A DNA stretch of 64,000 bases from Alphaproteobacteria bacterium (lineage in GTDB: Bacteria; Pseudomonadota; Alphaproteobacteria; Rhodobacterales; Rhodobacteraceae), in NCBI GenBank assembly GCA_030427145.1, contig JAUHWT010000001.1, forward strand, positions 62,001 through 126,000, read 5' to 3'. Both the position numbers and the translations under genes were made by a program. Every line of letters starts with the position of its first letter. Positions within the stretch are counted from its first letter, which is position 1. Positions 36,055-44,704 of the stretch are shown here, piece after piece. The notes beneath the pieces are model-generated. The model ran no database searches and was not told the DNA's origin. It saw only the letters and a list, made by a program, of their open reading frames with translations.

Positions 36055-36608
36055 CACATCGCCTCCGTTGCGGTAATGGACCGGAGCACCCCGATCAGTT
36101 CCTGCTCATGCCGGTCATAGGCATCCGGCTCACCGATGAAAGCGGCAACAGCCACGTGATCCGGTGAGATCTGGATAATGGCAAAGGCATAGTCAAAATC
36201 GCGACCGTCGCGCACACCCTGACCGCTGTAAAACCGCGTGGGTTTACCACCAACGGTACGCCGGTCGTAGTAGAGGTTTTCCGGCTCGGCCAGGAGATAG
36301 GGGATCACCCGTTCCATCCAGGATTTGGCCCCGGAAATACTCGACAGCCTGACCGGCGACCAGAACCCGGTCCACATTACACCCTCCTCATCCGGCGGAC
36401 GGATGGACACGACCTTCGGGCTGAGCGGCGTACCATCCGCAGCCTGGGCCTCGGGCACTTCGACGCCTTCCAGAACCTCCCAGCCATCCGGCACATCGAA
36501 ACTGAACAGGTCGGAGCCGCGCGTTTCGTAAACGAATTCCTCCGCCTGCACGGAGACCGCAAACAGGGCGGCAAAGGTGCAGGCCGCAATACGCGATAGT
36601 GTTCTCAT
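36054..36608 (-). CDS. Hypothetical secreted protein
   Basis: 184 aa with a Sec signal peptide (cleavage near VQAEE, about residue 22). The mature domain (LFSFDVPDGWEVLEGVEVPE... SWMERVIPYLLAEPENLYYDRRT...) resembles the compact alpha/beta folds of small periplasmic proteins that begin with a FDVPxGWE pattern, but I cannot name the family. It overlaps the downstream lipoprotein gene, so the two probably work together. Confidence 0.75.
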   Translation of the reverse strand: MRTLSRIAACTFAALFAVSVQAEEFVYETRGSDLFSFDVPDGWEVLEGVEVPEAQAADGTPLSPKVVSIRPPDEEGVMWTGFWSPVRLSSISGAKSWMERVIPYLLAEPENLYYDRRTVGGKPTRFYSGQGVRDGRDFDYAFAIIQISPDHVAVAAFIGEPDAYDRHEQELIGVLRSITATEAM

Positions 36609-36675
36609 TCCGTCCCCCGGATAAGTTTTCAGGGCACTCTAACCCTCAGGCGAAAGGTTTCACAACCCAGAGGAT

Positions 36676-37482
36676 TTACGCGCCCCCGCCCCACAGTTTG
36701 TGGAAATGATGCACCGGGCCATGCCCACCACCAACCGACAGCGTATCCGCCGCCGCAATGGCCGCTGAAATGTAGGATTTCGCTTCACGCACCGCCTGTG
36801 CGAGGTCCGCGCCCAGCGCGATCCGCGTCGCCAGTGCGGAGGACAGCGTGCAGCCGGTGCCATGGGTATTGCGCGTCCCGCTGCGGGGCGCGGAAAGCAC
36901 CGTCTCGTCACCACCGGAGAGCAGAAGATCCGTGGCATCCCCCTGCCCCAGATGACCACCCTTGATCAGAACCGCACCGCAGCCAAGTTCCAGCAGAGCC
37001 CGCGCCTGATGCCGCATGCCGTCCACATCCGTGGCCTCCGCAACCCCCAGCAGATCGGCGGCTTCCGGCAGGTTCGGCGTGATCACCGTCGCGCGCGGCA
37101 CGAGAAGGTCCCGCAATGCCGAAACCGCCCTGTCGGCCAGCAGCCGGTCACCGCTCCGCGCGACCATCACGGGATCAAGCACTATAGGCGCGTCCACACC
37201 CTGCAAAGCCCCCGCGACCGCCTCGATCACCGTGGCATCGCCTAGCATTCCGATCTTAATGGCATCGATCCGGATGTCGTCGCGAATAGCCCTGATCTGT
37301 GCGGTCACAAAAGCCGGATCAACGAGGCTCACGCCCTTCACGCCATCGGTGTTCTGCGCCGTCAGGCCGGTGAGCACCGCCATGGCGTAGCCACCATTGG
37401 CCGAAATCGACTTGATATCCGCCTGAATACCAGCCCCGCCCGACGGGTCGGAACCGGCAATGGAAAGCACGTTCGGGATCAT
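36676..37482 (-). CDS. thiD: Hydroxymethylpyrimidine/phosphomethylpyrimidine kinase
   Basis: 268 aa ribokinase-like enzyme phosphorylating HMP and HMP-P in thiamine salvage and synthesis. Motifs: SIAGSDPSGGAGIQADIKS, AVLTGLTAQNT, VLDPVMVARSGD, VITPNLPEA, GTRNTHGTGCTLSSALAT. The ATG at 37482 overlaps the thiE stop as ATGA; an in-frame start four codons earlier is less likely. Last gene of the TPP-regulated thiMED operon. Confidence 0.95.
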   Translation of the reverse strand: MIPNVLSIAGSDPSGGAGIQADIKSISANGGYAMAVLTGLTAQNTDGVKGVSLVDPAFVTAQIRAIRDDIRIDAIKIGMLGDATVIEAVAGALQGVDAPIVLDPVMVARSGDRLLADRAVSALRDLLVPRATVITPNLPEAADLLGVAEATDVDGMRHQARALLELGCGAVLIKGGHLGQGDATDLLLSGGDETVLSAPRSGTRNTHGTGCTLSSALATRIALGADLAQAVREAKSYISAAIAAADTLSVGGGHGPVHHFHKLWGGGA

Positions 37483-38093
37483 GTCCTGCTCCATTCCGTA
37501 ACGATGCGCCGCGTGGCGGCCTGCGGGTCCTCAGCCCGCGAAATTGCGGAGACCACAGCGACGGAGACGCAACCGGCGCGCCGCACCTCCACCATGTCAT
37601 CGGCATCCAGACCGCCGATTGCCATGCACGGCTCCTTCGCGGCGGCCGCGATCCTGGCGAGGCCATCGAATCCGATGGGTTGCGCGTGATCCGGTTTCGA
37701 TGCGGTCGCACGCACCGGGCCAACGCCAAGATAGGTCACCGCGCCGGGCGGAATGGCGGCAAGCTGATCCTCCGCCTCGATGGACAGGCCCAGCACCATG
37801 TCGGGCCCAATCGCCTCGCGGATTTTGCCGACATCCCCGTCCGACTGCCCGACATGCAGACCCGCGGCATTCACGGACCGGGCCACCTCGACCCGGTCAT
37901 TGATGATTAGCGATGCACCAAACCCTCCGATAGCGGCCATCACCTCCCGCGCCAGCCCGGCGAAATCCGCGTCCGGCAGGGTTTTGTGGCGCAGCTGAAT
38001 CCAGCCCGCGCCCCCACGCGCCGCCGCCTCGACCTGCCCCAAGATGGACAGGGGCGCGTCCGCGTCGGTAACGAAACACAGCGGCGGGATCAC
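37479..38093 (-). CDS. thiE: Thiamine phosphate synthase
   Basis: 204 aa TIM-barrel enzyme joining HMP-PP and thiazole phosphate to thiamine phosphate. Motifs: GGAGWIQLRHKTL, LIINDRVEVA, GLHVGQSDGD, YLGVGPVRATASKPDHA (usually FGPVYPT-x-SK) and GGLDADD near the end. It overlaps both neighbours by 4 bp. Confidence 0.93.
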   Translation of the reverse strand: MIPPLCFVTDADAPLSILGQVEAAARGGAGWIQLRHKTLPDADFAGLAREVMAAIGGFGASLIINDRVEVARSVNAAGLHVGQSDGDVGKIREAIGPDMVLGLSIEAEDQLAAIPPGAVTYLGVGPVRATASKPDHAQPIGFDGLARIAAAAKEPCMAIGGLDADDMVEVRRAGCVSVAVVSAISRAEDPQAATRRIVTEWSRT

Positions 38094-38878
38094 GCGGCCG
38101 ACACCCTGGCACGCTCCGCGACCACGTCCGCGGTCAGGTTGTGCAGAGCGTCAATGAACCGCACCTGGAAACTACCCGGTCCTGTCGCTCCATCTGCCGC
38201 GATCTCACCTGCCACGGCAAAACACGCCAGAGCCGCCACGGTCGCATCAAAGGGATCCTCATCGACGATAAAGGCCGCAACGTAGCCGGTCAGCGAACAA
38301 CCCAGCGCGGTCACGAGCGGCATCAGGCTGTGACCGTTCGAGACGCGCGCCGCGCGCTCGCCATCGGTCACGTAATCCACCTCACCGGTCACGGCGACGA
38401 CCGCACCGGTCCGTTTGGCCAGGTCCCGCGCGACAGCCTCCGCGGCCGCAACCGGATCTGCCGCGTCAGCGCCACGCCCCGCAGCAGCCGTTCCGCCCAG
38501 CGCCAGAATCTCGGACGCATTGCCACGGATGACGGTTGGCTTAAACCCCAGCAGCCGGGCACCCTGCTCCTGCCGAAACGCCGTCGCACCTACCGCAACC
38601 GGGTCCAGCACCCAGGGCGTGCCGGCCTTCTGCGCACCCTCAGCCGTCGCCGCCATCGCCTCGGCCCAGTCAGCGTCAATCGTACCGATATTGATACTGA
38701 CCGCACTCGCGATCGCGGCAAATTCCGGGCCCTCCTCGCTGGCATGAACCATGGCGGGCGAGGCTCCGGCGGCAAGCATGATGTTGGCCATGACATTCAT
38801 GGCAACATAGTTGGTGATGTTCTGGACGAGCGGTGCGCGGTCGCGCATCCGGTTCAGGTGTTCCGCTGGTGTGTTCAT
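38090..38878 (-). CDS. thiM: Hydroxyethylthiazole kinase
   Basis: 262 aa ribokinase-fold enzyme that phosphorylates the thiazole alcohol in thiamine salvage. Motifs: APLVQNITNYVAMNVMANIMLAAGASP, VLDPVAVGATAFR, IRGNASEI, VAVTGEVDYVTDG and GCSLTGYVAAF. The start follows a GAGGGAG ribosome binding site that can be masked by a hairpin downstream of the TPP riboswitch. First gene of thiMED. No thiC or thiG is present here, so this cluster is a salvage set. Confidence 0.94.
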   Translation of the reverse strand: MNTPAEHLNRMRDRAPLVQNITNYVAMNVMANIMLAAGASPAMVHASEEGPEFAAIASAVSINIGTIDADWAEAMAATAEGAQKAGTPWVLDPVAVGATAFRQEQGARLLGFKPTVIRGNASEILALGGTAAAGRGADAADPVAAAEAVARDLAKRTGAVVAVTGEVDYVTDGERAARVSNGHSLMPLVTALGCSLTGYVAAFIVDEDPFDATVAALACFAVAGEIAADGATGPGSFQVRFIDALHNLTADVVAERARVSAA

Positions 38879-38884
38879 GTCTCT

Positions 38885-38903
38885 CCCTCGCTGTGACGGA
38901 GGG
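38885..38903 (-). promoter_or_regulatory. Hairpin masking the thiM ribosome binding site (riboswitch expression platform)
   Basis: On the minus strand CCCTC (38903-38899) can pair with GAGGG (38889-38885) across a 9-nt loop. The second arm is the thiM ribosome binding site, just before the ATG at 38878. This suits translational control by the TPP riboswitch upstream. Confidence 0.5.
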
Positions 38904-38941
38904 GCGCCTGGCGTCAGTCCGGTCCTTTGATCCCGCGCCAT

Positions 38942-39021
38942 GCAACTTCCTCCGCCGGTATGATCCGGTTCAGGTTCAAAGGGTCCTTCTCAGCCCGGCC
39001 GATGCCGCGCGCCCCTGTCGC
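38942..39021 (-). promoter_or_regulatory. TPP riboswitch (THI element) for thiMED
   Basis: Read on the minus strand, the aptamer shows the conserved GGGCTGAGA, ACCCTTTGAACCTGA, CCGGATCATACCGGCGGAGG and AAGTTGC segments. The closing helix P1 pairs GCGAC (39021-39017) with GTTGC (38946-38942). Binding of thiamine pyrophosphate should reduce expression of thiMED when the vitamin is plentiful. The 63-nt stretch to thiM holds a masking hairpin at 38885-38903. Confidence 0.93.
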
Positions 39022-39052
39022 CATGTCTCTGTCACACAGGCCGAAGAGCCTG

Positions 39053-39757
39053 TCAAACATCTCCGTCGGCCGGTTTCGGCGGTTCCAGCTCCGCCAGCAC
39101 CTCGGCGAAGCTTTCCAGGCCCTCGCGCCCCTTCGACGTCAGCGCGTAAATTCCCCGCGCCTCCCGCTCGAACCAGCCGTAGTGATCCGCCCGCATCAAC
39201 ACCGCCGCCCGCGGCACACCCGCATCCCGCGCCACAAGTGCCGCCCTGCAAGCGCCGTTCAGGCTCAGGTACGCCGCACAGCGCAGGGCGTCCTGCCGGT
39301 AGGCCGTGATCCGTTTCACCCCGGTACTGCCGCCCTCGTTCGGATCGCCCACCCGCCGCTCAAACTCGCGCAGCAGCCGCCCGGCCTTCTTCGCATTGCG
39401 CCGCGGGTGGTAGGGACCGGGATCGAGATGCGCCTCCACCGCGCCCTCCCCGTCCGTTTTCACCGCCAGCAGACCCAGTCCCAACCGGCGGCACAGGCGG
39501 ATAATGTCCCGGTAACGCAGTTTCCAACCCCGGTCGGACGACACCGGCACGGCCAGATACACATGCTCAAACAAAGCCTGCCGCGCCACGCCCTGCATCA
39601 CCAGGGCCAGCGAAAACGTCAGTTTCATCTCGACAACGAGAGGCGGATCATCCCCACGCACGGCCAGCAGGTCACAGTCCCCGATCTCGGCCTTCACCTC
39701 ATATCCCTGCGCCTCAAGATACCGCTTGAGCGGTGGATAGAGATCGGCCTCACGCAT
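39053..39757 (-). CDS. DUF2161 family PD-(D/E)XK-type phosphodiesterase
   Basis: 234 aa. The N-terminal half carries the nuclease-like core: E at about residue 25 (EVKAEIGDCDLLAV), D in GDCD and E-x-K in VVEMKLTFS, the PD-(D/E)XK arrangement. A winged-helix-like segment follows (RQDALRCAAYLSLNG...GWFEREARGIYALTSKGREGL). This DUF is common in alphaproteobacteria; no substrate is known. It starts 3 bp before moaB ends and lies upstream of the riboswitch, so the same transcript could run through, though thiM has its own control element. Confidence 0.87.
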   Translation of the reverse strand: MREADLYPPLKRYLEAQGYEVKAEIGDCDLLAVRGDDPPLVVEMKLTFSLALVMQGVARQALFEHVYLAVPVSSDRGWKLRYRDIIRLCRRLGLGLLAVKTDGEGAVEAHLDPGPYHPRRNAKKAGRLLREFERRVGDPNEGGSTGVKRITAYRQDALRCAAYLSLNGACRAALVARDAGVPRAAVLMRADHYGWFEREARGIYALTSKGREGLESFAEVLAELEPPKPADGDV

Positions 39758-39760
39758 CAG

Positions 39761-40294
39761 TCACTTGCGCCTTTTGTGTTCCTCAAGACGCGGCATGATC
39801 TCGACGAAATTGCAGGGCATGTGCCGGTAATCGAGCTGCTTTTCCAGGATACCGTCCCAGGCATCCCTGCACGCCCCCGGACTTCCCGGCAGGGCAAAGA
39901 GATACGTACCGCCCGCAACCCCGGCGCAGGCGCGGCTCTGGATCGCGGAGGTCCCGATCTTCTCGGCCGAAATCATGGTGAACATGGTCGAAAACGCGGG
40001 GATATGCTTCTCGTAGACGCTCTCATGGGCCTCCACGGTCACGTCCCGCCCCGTCAGCCCCGTACCGCCGGTGGAAATCACCACATCGACGGCGTTATCC
40101 GCGATCCACGCTCTGAGCTTCTCAGCAATCGCGGCCTGTTCGTCCTGGATAATATCGCGATCCGCCAGGTTATGGCCCGCATCCGTCAGCCTCCGGACCA
40201 GCACGTCACCGGACCGGTCCTCCGCCAGCGACCGCGTGTCGGACACCGTCAGCACGGCAATCCGCACGGGAATGAATTCACGCTGCTCCGCCAT
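39761..40294 (-). CDS. moaB: Molybdenum cofactor biosynthesis protein B
   Basis: 177 aa MoaB/Mog-type fold, thought to adenylylate molybdopterin before metal insertion. Motifs: VLTVSDTRSLAEDRSGD, DVVISTGGTGLTGRDVTVEA, FRSM-equivalent FSTMFTMISAEKIGTSAIQSRACAG and LPGSPGACRDAWDGIL. Length fits MoaB rather than the larger MoeA. 6 bp after the LysE-type gene. Confidence 0.93.
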   Translation of the reverse strand: MAEQREFIPVRIAVLTVSDTRSLAEDRSGDVLVRRLTDAGHNLADRDIIQDEQAAIAEKLRAWIADNAVDVVISTGGTGLTGRDVTVEAHESVYEKHIPAFSTMFTMISAEKIGTSAIQSRACAGVAGGTYLFALPGSPGACRDAWDGILEKQLDYRHMPCNFVEIMPRLEEHKRRK

Positions 40295-40300
40295 GCAACC

Positions 40301-40927
40301 CTATCCCTGTTTCATCGTGACCAGCCGCAGGGCCAGCAGCCCGAAAATCGAAGCCGTCACAACCTGCAACCCGCGCTGCATCCGCCGGGAGCCACCCACA
40401 CGCTGCCCGACGCCTCCGGCGAATGATCCCGCCAGACCGTTAACGATCAGCCCGCCGAGCCCCAGCACCGCCCCAAACACCAAAAACTGCTGCAGTGTGG
40501 TGCCGGCATTCGGGTTCACAAACTGCGGAATAAAGGCCAGCACAAACAGAATAACTTTCGGGTTCGTCAGATTGACGATCAGCCCACCGGTAAAGGCCTG
40601 GGGGAGACGCCCCATGCGCGGCGCGTCCTCCTCCGCACCACCGCGCAAAATCCGCAGGGCCAGCCAAAGCAGATACACCACACCAACCCAGCGCACCGCG
40701 TCAAACACCACCGGCCATTTTGCCACCACCGCGCCGAGCCCCAGCCCTGCGATGGTGACATGCACCATCAGCCCAAGGGCAACCCCCGCTGAGGCCAGCC
40801 AGGCCGCAGCAACACCGCCTCGCAGGCCCAGATTGACGCAAAACATCATGTCCGCCCCGGGCGTCAGGTTGAGCGCCAGCGCCGCCGGCAGAAAGGTCAG
40901 AAAAACCGAAGGCTCAATGCCAATCAT
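40301..40927 (-). CDS. LysE/RhtB-family amino acid exporter
   Basis: 208 aa with five to six membrane helices. The family signature LTPGADMMFCVNLGLRGGVAAAW is near the N-terminus, and NLTNPKVILFVLAFIPQFV is in the middle. Exports an amino acid or related metabolite; substrate unknown. The ATG at 40927 overlaps the stop of the uracil-DNA glycosylase-like gene as ATGA; an earlier in-frame start would overlap it by 49 bp. Confidence 0.9.
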   Translation of the reverse strand: MIGIEPSVFLTFLPAALALNLTPGADMMFCVNLGLRGGVAAAWLASAGVALGLMVHVTIAGLGLGAVVAKWPVVFDAVRWVGVVYLLWLALRILRGGAEEDAPRMGRLPQAFTGGLIVNLTNPKVILFVLAFIPQFVNPNAGTTLQQFLVFGAVLGLGGLIVNGLAGSFAGGVGQRVGGSRRMQRGLQVVTASIFGLLALRLVTMKQG

Positions 40928-41691
40928 CCGATCGCCTCCAGCCTGTGATATATCTCCAATAGATCGGACCACGCCGCCCGTTTGCGGCTTCCGTCCCGCA
41001 GGAGTGCCTCGGGGTGGAACATCGGCATCGCCGGGCGACCCCCAAATTCCCCCCAGGTCCCGCGCAACCTAGTAATTCGGGTCTGCGTTTTCAGGGCCGA
41101 GCCCGCCGCCAGATCGCCCATCAGAACCACAATCTTCGGTTCGGCCAGCTCAACATGCCGCGCCAGAAACGGCAGCATCATGTCAATATCCCGCGCCGAC
41201 GGCTGGCGTCCCTGTGGCGGCCGCCACGGAAGCAGAGAGGTCAGATACAAAGCCTGCTCCGGGTTTTCCGCCTCCCGCGACAAGCCAATGGCCGCGAACA
41301 TCCGGTCGAGCATCTCACCCGCACGGCCCACAAATGGCGCCCCGGCCCGGTCCTCATCCCGGTCGGGCGAGCCGCCGATGACCATGACCCTGCTCCAGGG
41401 TTTCCCCCCGGAAAACACGAGGTTTCGCGCGCCCTTTTTCAGTTCGCACCCCTCGAACTGCTCCACCGCCTCCCGCAACGCGTCGAGCGTGTCGCAGGCC
41501 GCGGCAATTGGCGCGGTATCGATGACCACGTCCTCTTTGGGCTTTGGTGGTGCGGTGAGCGGCTGGCTCTGCAGCTTTGGCTCCTCGAACCGGTTGACCG
41601 GCTCCTCACCAATCGCCTCATCAACGCCCAACTCCACCAGCCAACGGAGCGTCGCAATATCCGCCTCCCGCGCGGGATCAAGCCCGTTCAC
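40924..41691 (-). CDS. Uracil-DNA glycosylase superfamily protein, type 4-like but lacking Fe-S cysteines
   Basis: 255 aa. The C-terminal 170 residues follow the type 4 fold: motif 1 GGSPDRDEDRAGAPFVGRAG (usually GExPGxxED), TSLLPWRPPQGRQPS and the C-terminal MFHPEALLR. The four Cys that bind the 4Fe-4S cluster in type 4/5 enzymes are not there: only GCELKKG keeps one; the others read as Lys, Trp and Leu. The N-terminal 70 residues are a Pro-rich extension. Likely still a base-excision enzyme in this lineage, but activity is uncertain. It overlaps both neighbours by 4 bp. Confidence 0.82.
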   Translation of the reverse strand: MNGLDPAREADIATLRWLVELGVDEAIGEEPVNRFEEPKLQSQPLTAPPKPKEDVVIDTAPIAAACDTLDALREAVEQFEGCELKKGARNLVFSGGKPWSRVMVIGGSPDRDEDRAGAPFVGRAGEMLDRMFAAIGLSREAENPEQALYLTSLLPWRPPQGRQPSARDIDMMLPFLARHVELAEPKIVVLMGDLAAGSALKTQTRITRLRGTWGEFGGRPAMPMFHPEALLRDGSRKRAAWSDLLEIYHRLEAIG

Positions 41692-42353
41692 CCGGCCACC
41701 TCCGCCGTCTTAACGCCAGGTTTCGCCCGCGACGCCATCACCGACGACCGCTCCCCCATCTTGCCAAACCAGGCCCGCGTGGCCGTGGCCTGTTCCGGTA
41801 TCTCAATTCGAATCGTCCGCAGGAAATCCAGCGCGACAACAGCCGTGATATCCGCGACTGAAAAATCCTCGCTAGCCACATGGGCACTTTCGCCCAGCCG
41901 CCGTTCCAGCATGGCAAGCCCCTTGTGAACCCGCGGAATATTGGCCTCGGCCCATTCCGGGCACTGATCCTCCAGCACAGCCATTTTCGGGTTCCCGTGC
42001 CGCAAAACCTGGGCAATCGGAGAAAACAGTTCAAACTCCAACCGCCGCTGCCACATCTCGATCCGCGCCGCACTCAGCGCGTCCGCGCCCATCAGACAGG
42101 GCTCCGGCACCAAAGCCTCCACATACCGGCAAATCGCCATGCTCTCGGTCAACCATGTGCCATCCGACAGCTTGAGCGCTGGCACATGAAACGTCCCTAC
42201 CCGCCCGGCATGATCGCCGAAATGCGCGCCGGTCATGATATCGACCTGCTCTGTGGGGATCTCCAGACCCTTTTCAGCCAAAAATATTCGCACCCGGCGC
42301 GGATTGGGCGCCGGCCGGCATTCCACCAGAAGTTCGGGCCGTGGCAGGGTCAT
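41688..42353 (-). CDS. Glutathione S-transferase family protein
   Basis: 221 aa. Thioredoxin-like N-domain (ECRPAPNPRRVRIFLAEKGLEI...VPALKLSDGTWLTESMAICRYVE) with the cis-Pro and the ES pair that binds the glutathione gamma-Glu, then an alpha-helical C-domain. The start MTLPRPELLVEC is the best match to relatives, but its ribosome binding site is weak; starts at 42371 or 42416 are possible. It overlaps the downstream glycosylase-like gene by 4 bp. Likely first gene of this minus-strand series. Confidence 0.87.
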   Translation of the reverse strand: MTLPRPELLVECRPAPNPRRVRIFLAEKGLEIPTEQVDIMTGAHFGDHAGRVGTFHVPALKLSDGTWLTESMAICRYVEALVPEPCLMGADALSAARIEMWQRRLEFELFSPIAQVLRHGNPKMAVLEDQCPEWAEANIPRVHKGLAMLERRLGESAHVASEDFSVADITAVVALDFLRTIRIEIPEQATATRAWFGKMGERSSVMASRAKPGVKTAEVAG

Positions 42354-42728
42354 GCCCCGCTTTTGCACCATTGGTATGCGCCGCGCAACCAGGGGCGATA
42401 TGATCAAAAGGTTCACGCGCGTCGAACCCGTTCAACCCTACGCGTGGAGCCGTGCCTGCGGCGGACCGGGGGATGGCGCCCCCACCGACTGTGCGGCGGA
42501 GTTTTATGGCGTCACGTACCTCGTCGCTGAAGACGGAACAAAAACGCAAAAGATGCGCCGTCCCAGGGGACGGTCCGGCGCAGGCACGGCGGGGCTGGTC
42601 GCCCCTTGATTCCGCGCCCGGACTTCTCCGCACCAACGAGTATATTGGTCTCACCACCCCCAATGGTCTTTCCCAAAAAATCGGAATAAGAACCCCGGCA
42701 AAGACACACTGCGGGCTGGAAAGACAAC
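42354..42728. other. Intergenic region between divergent GST gene and ilvD
   Basis: About 375 bp that must hold the promoters for the minus-strand series and for ilvD. Only a weak small open frame is present on the plus strand (listed separately). I see no Ile/Leu/Val-rich leader peptide that would suggest attenuation of ilvD. Confidence 0.5.
42400..42609 (+). CDS. Possible small protein (doubtful)
   Basis: 69 codons starting MIKRFTRVEPVQPYAWSRAC, with AGGGG 5 nt before the ATG. The sequence has balanced composition with AAEFYGVTYLVAEDGT in the middle, but the tail is Arg/Gly-rich as expected of chance frames in GC-rich DNA. No family recognised. Confidence 0.25.
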   Translation: MIKRFTRVEPVQPYAWSRACGGPGDGAPTDCAAEFYGVTYLVAEDGTKTQKMRRPRGRSGAGTAGLVAP

Positions 42729-44570
42729 ATGATACCCTATCGCTCAAAAACATCGACCTCCGGACGGAACATGGCGGGCGCACGTGCGCTTTGGCGGGCC
42801 ACGGGAATGAAGGATGGCGACTTCGGCAAACCGATCATCGCCATCGTCAACTCCTTCACCCAGTTCGTCCCCGGCCACGTTCACCTCAAGGATCTCGGCC
42901 AGATGGTGGCGCGCGAGGTTGAGGCCGCGGGCGGTGTTGCAAAGGAGTTCAACACCATCGCCGTGGATGACGGCATCGCCATGGGCCATGACGGCATGCT
43001 TTATTCCCTGCCCTCGCGCGAGATCATCGCCGACAGCGTGGAATACATGGTCAACGCCCACTGCGCCGACGCCATGATCTGCATCTCCAACTGCGACAAG
43101 ATCACGCCGGGCATGCTCATGGCTGCCATGCGCCTCGACGTCCCCGCCATCTTCGTCTCCGGCGGCCCGATGGAAGCCGGCAAGGTCGACATGGACGGCA
43201 AGGAGATTGCCGTGGACCTCGTGGACGCCATGGTCCAGGCCGCCAATCCGGACATGACCGACGAGCAGGTCAACGAGTTCGAGATCAACGCCTGCCCCAC
43301 CTGCGGATCGTGTTCCGGCATGTTCACCGCAAACTCCATGAACTGCCTTGCCGAGGCTCTGGGCCTCGCCCTGCCCGGCAACGGCTCCACGCTCGCAACC
43401 CATGCCGACCGCAAGGCTCTGTTCCTTGAGGCAGGCCGCCGCATCGTGGACCTCGCCAAGCGCCACTACGAGGCCGGCGACCGCACCGTCACGCCCCGCG
43501 GGATCGCAACCCACGCCGCGTTCCAGAACGCCATGGCGCTGGACATCGCCATGGGCGGCTCGACCAACACGGTGCTGCACCTTCTCGCCATCGCCAAGGA
43601 AGGCGAGGTGGATTTCACGCTCGACGACATGGACAAACTGAGCCGCACTACGCCCTGCCTCTGCAAGGTCGCGCCCGCGGTGGGAGACGTTCACATGGAG
43701 GACGTCCATCGCGCCGGTGGCATCTTCGGCATCCTGGGCCAGCTAGACAACGCGGGCCTGATCAACCGCGAAACCAGCACCGTTCACACGCCCACCATGG
43801 GCGAGGCGATTGACCAGTGGGACATCGCCCGCACCCGCGAAAACCGTGTACATGAACTCTTCAGCGCAGCCCCCGGCGGTGTCCGCACCACGGAAGCCTT
43901 CAGCCAGGCCAGCCGCTACCGCAGCCTCGACACCGACCGCGAAAACGGCGTCATCCGCTCAAAAGAACACGCCTTCAGCCAGGATGGCGGTCTCGCCGTT
44001 CTCTTCGGCAACATAGCCCAGGAAGGCTGCGTCGTAAAAACCGCCGGTGTGGATGAGAGCATCCTGAAATTCAGCGGACCGGCCAAAATCTGTGAAAGCC
44101 AGGAGGAGGCCGTCAACCGCATCCTCGGCAAGGAAATCGAAGCCGGCGACGTGGTTATCATCCGCTACGAAGGCCCACGCGGCGGACCGGGCATGCAGGA
44201 AATGCTCTACCCGACCAGCTACCTCAAATCCATGCGGCTGGGTAAGGCCTGCGCACTCATTACCGATGGCCGTTTCTCCGGCGGCACCTCCGGCCTCTCC
44301 ATCGGTCACGTCTCCCCGGAAGCGGCCGAGGGCGGAAATATCGGCCTGCTGGTCGAGGGCGACACAATCGAGATCGACATCCCCAACCGCACCATCAACG
44401 TGGCACTCAGCGACGCAGACCTCGCCGCCCGCCGCGGGGAGATGGACGCGAAAGGCGACGCCGCCTGGAAACCGACCAAACCGCGCAAACGCAAGGTCAG
44501 CCGCGCCCTGCGGGCCTATGCCTCGCTCGTCGCCAACGCCAGCCAGGGTGCGGTCCGCCTTGATCCGTAA
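42729..44570 (+). CDS. ilvD: Dihydroxy-acid dehydratase
   Basis: 613 aa. Removes water from 2,3-dihydroxy acids to give the 2-keto acids for valine, isoleucine and leucine; also feeds pantothenate. Fe-S enzyme: Cys in [11 protein letters not shown] and [16 protein letters not shown], with [28 protein letters not shown] and the C-terminal [21 protein letters not shown]. Full length; monocistronic, with a hairpin after it. Confidence 0.97.
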   Translation: MIPYRSKTSTSGRNMAGARALWRATGMKDGDFGKPIIAIVNSFTQFVPGHVHLKDLGQMVAREVEAAGGVAKEFNTIAVDDGIAMGHDGMLYSLPSREIIADSVEYMVNAHCADAMICISNCDKITPGMLMAAMRLDVPAIFVSGGPMEAGKVDMDGKEIAVDLVDAMVQAANPDMTDEQVNEFEINACPTCGSCSGMFTANSMNCLAEALGLALPGNGSTLATHADRKALFLEAGRRIVDLAKRHYEAGDRTVTPRGIATHAAFQNAMALDIAMGGSTNTVLHLLAIAKEGEVDFTLDDMDKLSRTTPCLCKVAPAVGDVHMEDVHRAGGIFGILGQLDNAGLINRETSTVHTPTMGEAIDQWDIARTRENRVHELFSAAPGGVRTTEAFSQASRYRSLDTDRENGVIRSKEHAFSQDGGLAVLFGNIAQEGCVVKTAGVDESILKFSGPAKICESQEEAVNRILGKEIEAGDVVIIRYEGPRGGPGMQEMLYPTSYLKSMRLGKACALITDGRFSGGTSGLSIGHVSPEAAEGGNIGLLVEGDTIEIDIPNRTINVALSDADLAARRGEMDAKGDAAWKPTKPRKRKVSRALRAYASLVANASQGAVRLDP

Positions 44571-44606
44571 GGGTCAGGCAAGACTGTGACCTGAAAATCA
44601 AAATCC

Positions 44607-44640
44607 GTGTCCGCTCCGCCGCTCTGGCCGGGGCGGACAC
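44607..44640 (+). terminator. Hairpin downstream of ilvD
   Basis: GTGTCCGCTCC (44607-44617) pairs with GGGGCGGACAC (44630-44640) with one G-T pair and a 12-nt loop, 36 bp after the ilvD stop. It has no following T-run, so factor-independent termination is uncertain. Confidence 0.5.
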
Positions 44641-44704
44641 ACCCCGCCCCTTGCCCCTGGTTGCCTGGCTGGTATAGAGGCACAAACCGCTGCTGGAGGG
44701 GCCC

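Noticed and set aside
44571-44704. Possible leader peptide or attenuator before pyrB
   Set aside because: No pyrimidine-type leader peptide followed by a T-rich terminator is seen; the only hairpin lies close to the ilvD end and is better read as its terminator.
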